Shown piece after piece: positions 9,780 to 17,666 of a stretch of DNA of 64,000 bases. Each line of letters starts with the position of its first letter. Position 1 is the stretch's first letter. The notes under the pieces are model-generated. The model saw nothing but the letters and a program-made list of their open reading frames with translations, ran no database searches and had not been told where the DNA came from. Origin of the DNA: Streptomyces sp. D2-8 (GTDB taxonomy: Bacteria; Actinomycetota; Actinomycetes; Streptomycetales; Streptomycetaceae); assembly GCF_023184515.1 (NCBI RefSeq), contig NZ_JAAHBP010000019.1, positions 1-64,000 on the forward strand. Reading direction: 5' to 3'. The position numbers and the translations under genes are program-made.

Positions 9780-10367
9780 TCAGACCGTAGAGGGCGGCAG
9801 CGGCAACGGCAGCCCGGGTAGTCCGTCCAGGCTGGTGGCGATGTGCTCCTTCTTGGTGAAGTAGGCACTCAGCGATGCGTCGTCCTCGCGGGCGAAACGC
9901 TTGCCGTGCAGATCGCGGTCCGCCTCGTACGCCATGAAGGGCACCCCGTAGCCGCAGGTGTCGCGCACGAGTTCGGCGGTGACGACGATGATCGCGCGCA
10001 GACCGTGCTGCGCCGGGTCGATGTCCGGGAAGTGCGCGAGCAGTTCCCCGAAACGGGGGTCGTCGCGGAAGACCGGTTCACCCCTGCCGTGCACGCGGAC
10101 GATGTTCGGCGGGCCCTGGAAGGCGCACCACATCAGGGTGATCCGCCCGTTCTCCCGCAGATGGGCGATGGTCTCGGCGTTGGAACCGGCGAAGTCGAGG
10201 TAGGCCACCGTGAGCTCGTCGAGCACCGCGAAGGAGCCCGAGAGACCTTTGGGGGAGAGGTTGACCGTGCCGTCGGCGGCCAGGGGTGCGGTGGCGGTGA
10301 AGAAGACCGGCTGCGCCTCGATGAACGCGCGGAGCCGGCCGTCGATGCGCTCGTAAGTCTTTCCCAT
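9780..10367 (-). CDS. Pyridoxamine 5'-phosphate oxidase-family (split-barrel flavin) protein
   Basis: The 195-residue protein has the split beta-barrel flavin/F420-binding fold. Residues 17-50 read IEAQPVFFTATAPLA...NLSPKGL, followed by VAYLDFAGSNAETIAHLRENGRITLMW, the hallmark of the PNPOx-like family that acts on small substrates or binds FMN or F420. It lacks features that would mark it as the true vitamin B6 enzyme PdxH. The gene lies 3 bases upstream of the L,D-transpeptidase gene on the same strand. Substrate unknown; I assign family only. Confidence 0.85.
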   Translation of the reverse strand: MGKTYERIDGRLRAFIEAQPVFFTATAPLAADGTVNLSPKGLSGSFAVLDELTVAYLDFAGSNAETIAHLRENGRITLMWCAFQGPPNIVRVHGRGEPVFRDDPRFGELLAHFPDIDPAQHGLRAIIVVTAELVRDTCGYGVPFMAYEADRDLHGKRFAREDDASLSAYFTKKEHIATSLDGLPGLPLPLPPSTV

Positions 10368-10507
10368 GTCGAACGATTATGGTCGCAGTTATTTCGACTG
10401 TCTAAGGAATTGCGGGATCCGGTCACCTCTGCCGGACCCCGCGGGCAGACGTCTCCGTGGCCGCCCCGGCCGGCGCTCGCACGGGGCGGCCACGGGTTCC
10501 TGTCACC

Positions 10508-11419
10508 TCACTTGGTGAGGGTGCAGGCGGCCAGGGAATCCAGCCCGGCCGGGCGCTCGGCCGTGCGGCCGATGGCGGTGGCGATGCGGTTGATCGCCGC
10601 GACGCGCTTGTCCTCCAGCGGGCCGAGGATGGCGTTCTGGACGAAGTTGGGCCCGCCCTGGCCGACCGTGTCCACCAGGCGCTTGTTGGCCTCCTGGATC
10701 TGGGTGTCCAGCTGCCCGAGGTTCCGGTCGACCTCGGCCTGGGCCGAGGCGGGGACCGCGGGCAGCTCGGAGGCGACGTCCGGGCAGCTGATCGTGCCGG
10801 CACCGGCGTTCCCCGCCTCGCCCGCACCCGCACCGGCCTCCGCGCCGGCGCCCTCCTCGGCACCCGCGCCGCCCTCTCCGGCACCTGCCCCGGCTCCGGC
10901 CTCGGCGCCCGCACCCGCTTCCGCACCGGCGCCCGCCTCGCCACCCGCCGCCTCGCCCGCTCCGGCGCCGCCGTCGGCGTTGAGCTGGCAGGCGGCGAAG
11001 GCCTCGAGGCCCTCGGGCTTCTCGGCGGCCCGCCCGATGGCGGTCTCGATGCGGTTGAGGGCGGCGACGCGCTTGTCCTCCAGCGGGCCGAGGATGGCGT
11101 TCTGGACGAAGTTGGGCCCGCCCTGGCCGACCGTGTCCACCAGGCGCTTGTTGGCCTCCTGGATCTGCGTGTTCAGCTGGGCGAGGTTGCTGTCGACCTC
11201 CGCCTTCGCCGAGGCGGGGACCGCGGGCAGCTGGCCGGTGACGTCCGGGCACGAGATGGTTCCGGGGTCCGCCAGCGTCCGGGCGTTCGTGGCGCCGCTG
11301 TCGGGCGTCTCCCCGGCGAGGGCGAAGCCGGCGATCACCGTGCCGGACAGTGCCACCGCGGCGGCGCCGCCGATGAACGTGACGCGACGCTTGTTGTACT
11401 TCGGAAGAGCCCTGGACAT
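10508..11419 (-). CDS. Secreted protein with a duplicated two-cysteine domain and GAGA linker
   Basis: I do not recognise a named family. The 303-residue protein starts with a signal or anchor (RRVTFIGGAAAVALSGTVIAGFALA, residues 11-35). Two copies of a domain of about 94 residues follow (54-147 and 209-302), each opening with ISCPDV and closing with a second Cys (57/144 and 212/299), so each probably has one disulfide. Both contain LPAVPASA, QIQEANKRLVDTVGQGG, ILGPLEDKRVAA and NRI.TAIGR. Between them lies about 60 residues of Gly/Ala/Glu low complexity. Long identical DNA stretches in the two copies point to recent duplication or gene conversion. A surface or sporulation role is only a guess. 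Confidence 0.8.
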   Translation of the reverse strand: MSRALPKYNKRRVTFIGGAAAVALSGTVIAGFALAGETPDSGATNARTLADPGTISCPDVTGQLPAVPASAKAEVDSNLAQLNTQIQEANKRLVDTVGQGGPNFVQNAILGPLEDKRVAALNRIETAIGRAAEKPEGLEAFAACQLNADGGAGAGEAAGGEAGAGAEAGAGAEAGAGAGAGEGGAGAEEGAGAEAGAGAGEAGNAGAGTISCPDVASELPAVPASAQAEVDRNLGQLDTQIQEANKRLVDTVGQGGPNFVQNAILGPLEDKRVAAINRIATAIGRTAERPAGLDSLAACTLTK

Positions 11420-11569
11420 GCGGATGCCTCACTAGGGGTCGGGGGTGTCGTCGGTGTCGTAACGCGGCGCCTGCGTTCGGCGAGAGGTACGGGTAAGCGG
11501 TTTCCCGTGTTCAAGGAATCTTCAAATTCCTCTCGGCCGACCGGAATCCGGCCCCTCAGCCCAGGCGGA

Positions 11570-11607
11570 TTGACGAATCATGCAGAGCTCTGCATACTCA
11601 TGCATGT
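11570..11607 (+). promoter_or_regulatory. argH promoter with ARG boxes
   Basis: TTGACG (11570-11575) and CATACT (11593-11598) are 17 bases apart. They are embedded in a strong palindromic run, ATCATGCAGAGCTCTGCAT then ACTCATGCATG (11577-11607), made of repeated TGCA-type half-sites like those at argC. The ArgR operator role is inferred. argH is separated from argCJBDR by about 6 kb, so it needs its own operator. Confidence 0.75.
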
Positions 11608-11701
11608 CGGTGATCTGCCCTGAGCAGTAGCGTGATGACCGTCTCCACGCCCCCGGGCGAGAAGGCGGTGGCACATCCACACCCATTGAGGAGCGCAGCA
11701 G

Positions 11702-13135
11702 GTGAGCAGCAACAGCGGTGACGTCCGGCTCTGGGGCGGTCGTTTCGCCGACGGTCCCGCCGAGGCCCTGGCGAAGCTGTCCGCGTCCGTCCACTTCGAC
11801 TGGCGGCTCGCGCCGTACGACATCGCCGGTTCGCGTGCCCACGCGCGCGTGCTGCACAAGGCGGGCCTGCTCACGGACGACGAGCTGACCCGCATGATCG
11901 CCGGGCTGGACCAGCTGGAGGCGGACGTCGCCGACGGCTCCTTCGTGGGCACGATCGCCGACGAGGACGTCCACACCGCCCTGGAGCGCGGCCTCCTGGA
12001 GCGTCTCGGCCCCGACCTCGGCGGCAAGCTGCGCGCGGGCCGCTCCCGCAACGACCAGGTCGCGACCCTCTTCCGCATGTACCTGCGCGACCACGCCCGG
12101 ATCGTCGGCGGCCTGATCGCCGAGCTCCAGGACGCGCTGATCGGCCTGGCCGAGGCCCACCCCGACGTGGCGATGCCCGGCCGTACGCACCTTCAGCACG
12201 CCCAGCCCGTCCTCTTCGCCCACCACGTCCTGGCCCACGTCCAGTCCCTCTCCCGGGACGCGGAGCGGCTGCGCCAGTGGGACGCGCGCACGGCGGTCTC
12301 GCCCTACGGATCAGGCGCCCTGGCGGGCTCCTCCCTCGGGCTGGACCCGGAGGCGGTGGCGAAGGACCTCGGCTTCGAGCACGGCTCGGCCGGCAACTCC
12401 ATCGACGGCACGGCCTCCCGGGACTTCGTCGCCGAGTTCGCGTTCATCACGGCGATGATCGGGGTCAACCTGTCCCGGATCGCCGAGGAGGTCATCCTCT
12501 GGAACACGAAGGAGTTCTCCTTCGTGACCCTGCACGACGCGTTCTCGACGGGCTCGTCGATCATGCCGCAGAAGAAGAACCCGGACATCGCGGAGCTGGC
12601 GCGCGGCAAGTCCGGCCGTCTGATCGGCAACCTGACGGGCCTGATGGCCACGCTCAAGGCCCTCCCGCTCGCGTACAACCGCGACCTCCAGGAGGACAAG
12701 GAGCCGGTCTTCGACTCCATCGACCAGCTGGAGGTCCTCCTCCCGGCCTTCACCGGCATGATGGCCACGCTCACCGTCCACCGCGAGCGGATGGAGGAAC
12801 TGGCCCCGGCCGGCTTCTCCCTCGCCACGGACATCGCCGAGTGGCTGGTCAAGCAGGGCGTCCCGTTCCGCGTGGCCCACGAGGTCGCCGGCGAGTGTGT
12901 GAAGGTCGCCGAGGCCGAGGGCAAGGAACTGGACGAGCTGACGGACGAACAGTTCGCCAAGATCTCCGCCCACCTGACCCCCGAGGTCCGTACGGTCCTC
13001 AACGTCCCCGGCGCCCTGGCCTCCCGCAACGGCAGGGGCGGCACGGCCCCGAGCGCGGTCGCGGTGCAGCTGGCCGAGGTGAAGGCGGACGTGACGGCGC
13101 AGCACGAGTGGGCGACAGCACGACAGAAGTCCTGA
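11702..13135 (+). CDS. argH: Argininosuccinate lyase
   Basis: Last step of arginine synthesis: cleaves argininosuccinate into arginine and fumarate. The 477-residue protein opens with LWGGRFADGP, has HTALERGLLERLG, the RSRNDQVATLFRMY block, TWLQ-type TRTHLQHAQPV, and the superfamily signature GSSIMPQKKNPD with the catalytic Ser loop. GTG 11702 is preceded by GAGGAG at a suitable distance. It is the only arg gene here outside the operon, and argG is not in the window. Regulation by ArgR is expected from the boxes about 95-130 bases upstream. Confidence 0.97.
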   Translation: MSSNSGDVRLWGGRFADGPAEALAKLSASVHFDWRLAPYDIAGSRAHARVLHKAGLLTDDELTRMIAGLDQLEADVADGSFVGTIADEDVHTALERGLLERLGPDLGGKLRAGRSRNDQVATLFRMYLRDHARIVGGLIAELQDALIGLAEAHPDVAMPGRTHLQHAQPVLFAHHVLAHVQSLSRDAERLRQWDARTAVSPYGSGALAGSSLGLDPEAVAKDLGFEHGSAGNSIDGTASRDFVAEFAFITAMIGVNLSRIAEEVILWNTKEFSFVTLHDAFSTGSSIMPQKKNPDIAELARGKSGRLIGNLTGLMATLKALPLAYNRDLQEDKEPVFDSIDQLEVLLPAFTGMMATLTVHRERMEELAPAGFSLATDIAEWLVKQGVPFRVAHEVAGECVKVAEAEGKELDELTDEQFAKISAHLTPEVRTVLNVPGALASRNGRGGTAPSAVAVQLAEVKADVTAQHEWATARQKS

Positions 13136-13157
13136 GGGGCGTGGGGAACTGCGCGAG
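13135..13157. repeat. Interspersed repeat, copy 2
   Basis: AGGGGCGTGGGGAACTGCGCG directly at the argH stop codon. It is a near-identical copy of the elements at 5615, 16531 and 19981, with one T for C change. Confidence 0.7.
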
Positions 13158-13271
13158 CAACCCCACGCGACCCGCACTCGCCGAAACACAGCACGTCCCG
13201 GCCTCTGAGGCGAAGGTCATCGCGGGAGTTACGTTGGTCGAAAGCCGTAGCCGACCGAACGGAGCCCCCCG

Positions 13272-14243
13272 ATGCCCTTCGCCCGCCTGGCCACAGCAAC
13301 AACCCCCACCTGCCACATCGGCTTGGGCCTCGCCGCCGTGGGACGCCCCGGCTACATCAACCTCGGCCGGGACGAGGACCTTCCGGCGGAGCGCACGGTC
13401 GATGCCCTGCGGGAACGCACCCACGCGCTCCTCGACGCCGCCTACGCCCAGGGCGTCCGCTACTTCGACGCCGCCCGCTCCTACGGCCGCTCCGAGGAGT
13501 TCCTCGCCGGCTGGCTCAAGGACAGGCCCGGCCTCGACGACATCGTCGTGGGCAGCAAGTGGGGCTACACCTACACCGCCGACTGGTCCACCGACGCCGA
13601 GCGGCACGAGGTCAAGGACCACACCCTCGCCACCTACGAACGGCAGCGCGCGGAGAGCGACGGCCTGCTCGGCGACCGGCTCGACCTCTACCAGATCCAC
13701 TCGGTGACCCCGGACAGCCCGGCCCTCACCGACAAGGAACTGCACGCGAAGCTCGCGGAAGCCGCCGCGCAGGGCCTCACCGTCGGCTTCTCCACCAGCG
13801 GCCCCGCCCAGGCGGACGCGATCCGCGCCGCCCTCGCCGTGACGGTCGACGGCGAACCCCTCTTCCGTACCGTGCAGTCCACGTACAACGCGCTGGAGAC
13901 CTCCGCCGCCCCCGCCCTCGCCGAGGCGCACGACGCCGGACTCACCGTGATCGTCAAGGAGGGCATGGCCAACGGCCAGCTCGCCGGGCCGCACGCCCCG
14001 GACGTCGTGAAGGAGATCGCCGAGCGGGCCGGGCTGGGCTGCGACGCCGTCGCCCTGGCCGCGATCCTGCGCGAGCCCTGGGCCGGTGTCGTCCTCTCCG
14101 GCGCGGCCACCACCAACCAGCTCGCCTCCAACCTGCACGCGGCGGTCGTCGACCTCGACGACGACCAGCTGACCCGCCTCGCCACGCTGGTGGAGGAGCC
14201 GCACGCGTACTGGGAGCGGCGCGCGCAGCTGCCCTGGCACTGA
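13272..14243 (+). CDS. Aldo/keto reductase
   Basis: NADPH-dependent oxidoreductase of the aldo/keto reductase superfamily, 323 residues, (beta/alpha)8 barrel. FDAARSYGRSEEFLAGWL contains the Asp and Tyr of the catalytic tetrad, and VVGSKWGYTY has the Lys. QIHSVTPDSP holds the His position, although the usual HRPD/H is here HSV. NGQL and the IVLSGAATTNQL-like end close the cofactor site. GGAG precedes ATG 13272. It follows argH on the same strand after 136 bases that contain the short repeat, so it may have its own promoter. Substrate cannot be deduced. Confidence 0.9.
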   Translation: MPFARLATATTPTCHIGLGLAAVGRPGYINLGRDEDLPAERTVDALRERTHALLDAAYAQGVRYFDAARSYGRSEEFLAGWLKDRPGLDDIVVGSKWGYTYTADWSTDAERHEVKDHTLATYERQRAESDGLLGDRLDLYQIHSVTPDSPALTDKELHAKLAEAAAQGLTVGFSTSGPAQADAIRAALAVTVDGEPLFRTVQSTYNALETSAAPALAEAHDAGLTVIVKEGMANGQLAGPHAPDVVKEIAERAGLGCDAVALAAILREPWAGVVLSGAATTNQLASNLHAAVVDLDDDQLTRLATLVEEPHAYWERRAQLPWH

Positions 14244-14295
14244 TCACCCCGGCACGCACACCGGCACGGCAGCCATGAGTCACGCATACCCCGAT

Positions 14296-14313
14296 TGAGA
14301 CATTCATGTCTCA
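14296..14313. promoter_or_regulatory. Palindromic operator upstream of the TetR-MFS pair
   Basis: TGAGACAT-TC-ATGTCTCA is a perfect 8-base inverted repeat with a 2-base spacer. A further half-site TTGTCTCA ends at 14333. It overlaps a plausible -35 (TTGAGA, 14295-14300) and lies just upstream of TATTGT (14321-14326), a -10 placed 6 bases before ATG 14333, so the mRNA may be leaderless. Autoregulation by the TetR protein is the obvious inference. Confidence 0.75.
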
Positions 14314-14332
14314 TATGGTTTATTGTTGTCTC

Positions 14333-14899
14333 ATGGCTGTCGATCCCGAGCATGTGCTGCGCGCCGCCGCGGCCCTGCTGACCCGCAAATCCACCGCGAC
14401 CATGGACGAGGTCGCCAAGGCCGCCGGCATCAGCCGGGCCACGCTGCACCGCCACTTCGCCGGACGTGACGCCCTCGTCCGCGCGCTGGAGTCGCTGGGC
14501 ATCGCGGAGTGCGAGGCGGCGCTGGACGCCGCCCGGCTCGACGAGGGCACGGCGGGTGAGGCCGTGCGCCGGCTGGTCGGAGCCATCGAGCCCGCCGCCG
14601 GGCTGCTCGCGTTCCTCTACTCCGAGAACCAGCTGTTCGAGGGCGAGGAGCTGAACGCGGGCTGGACCCTGATAGACGACCGGATCTCCGCCCTGTTCCG
14701 GCGCGGCCAGCTCAGCGGCGAGTTCCGCATCGACCTCACGCCCGCCTGGCTCACCGAGGCGCTGTACGGCCTGCTGGCCTCCGGCGCCTGGATGGTGCAC
14801 AGCGGCAAGGGCGCCCCCAACGACTTCCAGCACATGATCGTCGAGCTGCTGCTCGGCGGCGCGCTGCGACGAGACGCACCACAGAGAGAGGAATCATGA
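14333..14899 (+). CDS. TetR-family transcriptional regulator
   Basis: The 188-residue repressor has an N-terminal helix-turn-helix: ATMDEVAKAAGISRATLHRHFAGRDALVRAL (residues about 23-52), then an alpha-helical ligand-binding domain (FLYSENQLFEGEEL...LTEALYGLLASGAWMVH). ATG 14333 is preferred over the in-frame ATGs at 14306 and 14315, because those lie inside the palindromic operator. The stop overlaps the ATG of the MFS gene (ATGA). It most likely represses itself and the exporter until a toxic ligand binds. The ligand is unknown. Confidence 0.9.
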   Translation: MAVDPEHVLRAAAALLTRKSTATMDEVAKAAGISRATLHRHFAGRDALVRALESLGIAECEAALDAARLDEGTAGEAVRRLVGAIEPAAGLLAFLYSENQLFEGEELNAGWTLIDDRISALFRRGQLSGEFRIDLTPAWLTEALYGLLASGAWMVHSGKGAPNDFQHMIVELLLGGALRRDAPQREES

Positions 14900-16431
14900 C
14901 CAGCACCCTGCAGACGGCGAAGACGACCGAGGCGGTGCAGCGCCCGGGCCGCTGGCTCGCGCTCGCCGTTCTCGTGCTCGCCGTGCTGCTGGTGGCCGTC
15001 GACGCGACCGTCCTCGGTCTCGCGACCCCCTACATCAGTGAGGACCTGAAGCCCTCCGGCACCCAGCTGCTGTGGATCGGCGACGTCTACTCGTTCGTCA
15101 TCGCCGGTCTGCTCGTCTCCATGGGCAGCCTCGGCGACCGGATCGGCCGCAAGCGGATCCTGCTGGTCGGTGCCACGGCGTTCGGCGCGATATCCGTCTT
15201 CAACGCCTACGCCACGACCCCCGAGATGATGATCGTCGCGCGGGCGCTGCTCGGCGTCGCCGGTGCGACCCTGATGCCGGCCACGCTCGCCCTGATCCGC
15301 AACCTCTTTCACGACCCGCGCGAGCGCAGCCTCGCCGTCGGCATCTGGGGCGCCACCGCCTCCGCCGGTACGGCGGTCGGCCCGATCGTGGGCGGGTTCC
15401 TGCTGGAGCACTTCTGGTGGGGATCGGTCTTCCTGATCAACCTGCCCGTGATGGCCGTGCTGGTCCTCGTCGGGATCAAGCTGCTGCCCGAGTCGCGCAC
15501 CGCGAACCCCGGCCCCTGGGACCTGGTCAGCGTCGTGCTGTCGCTGGTCGGCATGATCGGCATCGTGTACGCCGTCAAGGAAGCCGCCACGCACGGCTTC
15601 GCGTGGACCACCCTGGCCGCGGGCCTGCTGGGCGCCGCCGCCCTGTACGGGTTCGTCCGCCGCCAGCTCAGGCTGCCGACGCCGCTGCTGGACATGAGGC
15701 TGTTCCGCAACCGCGGCTTCAGCGGGGCGGTGCTGGCCGACCTGCTGACCATCCTCGGCCTGTCCGGGCTGGTGTTCTTCCTGTCCCAGTATCTGCAACT
15801 CGTCCAGGGCAGGCGCCCGTTCGAGGCCGGGCTGGCCGAACTGCCCGCGGCGATCGGCGCGGTGGTGGCCGGACTGATCGCGGGGCGTGCGGCCCGGCGC
15901 CTGTCGGTGCGGGCCGTCGTCTCCGGGGGTCTCGCGGCCATAGGCCTCGCTCTGGCCGCGCTCACGGTGCTCGACCAGTCCACCGGCTACCCGCTGCTCG
16001 GGACCGTGCTGCTGGTGGTCGGCGTCGGCGCCGGCTTCTCGTTCACCGTGACCGCCGACGTGATCCTCTCCAGCGTGCCGGGGGAGCAGGCGGGCTCCGC
16101 GTCCGCGGTGTCCGAGACGGCGTACGAACTCGGCGCCGCGCTCGGCATCGCCGCGCTCGGCTCGATCGTGACCGGCGTCTACCGCGACTTCACCGGTCCC
16201 GCGGGCACACCGGCCGCGGCCCACGAGTCACTGGGCGGCGCCGTCGAGGCGGCCGCGGGCATGCCCGCCCACAGCGCCGCCGCGATGCTGGACGCGGCCC
16301 GCACGTCCTTCGTCGACGGCCTGGCCCTCGCGGCGGGCGTGGGCGCGGCGGTCCTGCTGGCAGCGGCGGTCGCGGCGTGGTTCCTGCTGCGAGGCCAGAA
16401 GCTGGAAGGCGGCGGGTCGAAACACGCGTGA
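14896..16431 (+). CDS. MFS drug exporter of the 14-helix DHA2 (EmrB/QacA-SmvA) type
   Basis: Proton-driven multidrug efflux at the inner membrane. The 511-residue protein has about 14 hydrophobic helices. Helix 1 carries the acidic VAVDATVLGLATPYI typical of QacA/SmvA. Motif A is GSLGDRIGRKRILL, and the antiporter motif C region reads GTAVGPIVGGFLLE. The C-terminal part ends with a long Ala-rich helix and a cytosolic tail. The start overlaps the TetR stop by four bases, so the pair is a classic regulator-exporter operon. Substrates are probably cationic or hydrophobic compounds by family, not by evidence here. Confidence 0.92.
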   Translation: MTSTLQTAKTTEAVQRPGRWLALAVLVLAVLLVAVDATVLGLATPYISEDLKPSGTQLLWIGDVYSFVIAGLLVSMGSLGDRIGRKRILLVGATAFGAISVFNAYATTPEMMIVARALLGVAGATLMPATLALIRNLFHDPRERSLAVGIWGATASAGTAVGPIVGGFLLEHFWWGSVFLINLPVMAVLVLVGIKLLPESRTANPGPWDLVSVVLSLVGMIGIVYAVKEAATHGFAWTTLAAGLLGAAALYGFVRRQLRLPTPLLDMRLFRNRGFSGAVLADLLTILGLSGLVFFLSQYLQLVQGRRPFEAGLAELPAAIGAVVAGLIAGRAARRLSVRAVVSGGLAAIGLALAALTVLDQSTGYPLLGTVLLVVGVGAGFSFTVTADVILSSVPGEQAGSASAVSETAYELGAALGIAALGSIVTGVYRDFTGPAGTPAAAHESLGGAVEAAAGMPAHSAAAMLDAARTSFVDGLALAAGVGAAVLLAAAVAAWFLLRGQKLEGGGSKHA

Positions 16432-16435
16432 GGTC

Positions 16436-16555
16436 CACGCCCTCAGGGGCGCGGGCCACGCAGCGAACGCGCCGGGGTCATGCCCTCAGGGGAGCGGGGC
16501 CTACGCAGCGAACGCCCCTGGGGTCATGCCCTCAGGGGCGCGGGGAACTGCGCGG
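16436..16555 (+). repeat. Tandem repeat of about 45 bases, two and a half units
   Basis: Units begin CAYGCCCTCAGGGG and continue with CGCGGG(C)C-TACGCAGCGAACGC and CCTGGGGT: 16436-16478, 16479-16524 and a partial one from 16525. The last unit runs into interspersed repeat copy 3 (16531-16553). The block fills the convergent gap between the MFS gene and plsC, about 175 bases with no gene. Confidence 0.75.
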
Positions 16556-16606
16556 CCAGCCCCCACTCACCCGCGGCCGCCCGAGCCCGACCGCGCCCGG
16601 AGAAAC

Positions 16607-17281
16607 CTAAGCCGCTTCCTTCGCCTTGCTCGCGTACATGTCCACGTACTCCTGCCCGGACAGCTGCATGACCTCGGTCATCACCGAGTCGGTCACGGCC
16701 CGCAGCACATACCGGTCCCGGTCCATCCCCTCGTACCGGGAGAACTCCATCGCCTCACCGAACCGCACGGTGACCTTGCCCGGACGGGGCAGCCCCGCCC
16801 CGCCCGGCTGAAGCTTGTCCGTGCCGATCATCGCGAAGGGCACCACGGGCGCACCCGTCATCAGGGTCAGCCGGGCGATCCCCGTCCGCCCCCGGTACAG
16901 CCGCCCGTCGGGCGACCGCGTCCCCTCCGGGTAGATGCCGAACATGCGGCCCTCCTCCAGCACCCGCCGCCCGGTCATCAGCGCGGCGACACCGCCCCGG
17001 CCACCGTCACGATCCACCGGGATCATGCCGACGCCGGTGAAGAACCAGGCCATCAGCCGGCCCTTGAGGCCCTTGCCGGTCACGTACTCGTCCTTGCCGA
17101 TGAAGACGACCTGACGGTCGCAGACCAGCGGCAGGATCATCGAGTCGATGAACGTCAGGTGGTTTCCGGCCAGGATGACCGGGCCGTCGCCGGGAATGTG
17201 CTCCGCACCCTCCACCTGTGGGCGGAACATCAGGCGCATGATCGGGCCGAGCACTGCCTTGATGAGCGCGAAGCGGGACAA
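16607..17281 (-). CDS. 1-acylglycerol-3-phosphate acyltransferase (PlsC family)
   Basis: Acyl transfer onto lysophosphatidic acid or a related acceptor at the cytoplasmic face of the membrane. I chose TTG 17281 (preceded by GGAGGG), giving 224 residues starting LSRFALIKAVLGPIMRLMF; longer in-frame starts up to 17368 exist. The catalytic block I is NHLTFIDSMILP (NHx4D). Block II is GMIPVDRDGG, block III is GIYPEGTRSPDGRLYRGRTG and block IV is VPFAMIG. This is a standard actinobacterial PlsC-like protein; exact acceptor unproven. Confidence 0.88.
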   Translation of the reverse strand: MSRFALIKAVLGPIMRLMFRPQVEGAEHIPGDGPVILAGNHLTFIDSMILPLVCDRQVVFIGKDEYVTGKGLKGRLMAWFFTGVGMIPVDRDGGRGGVAALMTGRRVLEEGRMFGIYPEGTRSPDGRLYRGRTGIARLTLMTGAPVVPFAMIGTDKLQPGGAGLPRPGKVTVRFGEAMEFSRYEGMDRDRYVLRAVTDSVMTEVMQLSGQEYVDMYASKAKEAA

Positions 17282-17666
17282 CGGACCCTCCGGTGTCAAG
17301 GGGTTCTGTATGAGTCTGTGCAGGTGAGGACGATACTCGTGGCCCCGGGCATCGCGCACATCGGGCACGGCGACTTCACCGAGGCCTTACGCACTGTTGA
17401 CGCGTGTTTACCTGCGGTGGCGCGCCGTCGAGGGTGCGAAACGCGACCGACACGATGTGACGCACATCGCCCCGGGCCCACCGCACGCGTTCCCAGAACG
17501 GCCGGACCGAATCGAGCCGGAGGCGACGGGTCGTCAATTCATCCTCCCCACCAGCCACTACGACATCCGACGTCACCCGCGTGTTCCGCGCGGGGTCTCC
17601 CACCGGTCATGTACGCGCCCCTACGATCGGCCCGCACGGACGAGCAGAACGGCCTGGAGGGCGCTC
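17282..17666. other. Divergent intergenic region, no gene seen
   Basis: Spacer of 385 bases between the minus-strand plsC-like gene and the plus-strand GDPD gene. It must contain both promoters. I see no convincing -35/-10 pair, RNA structure or short conserved ORF. Several frames stay open only because of GC content. Confidence 0.5.
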
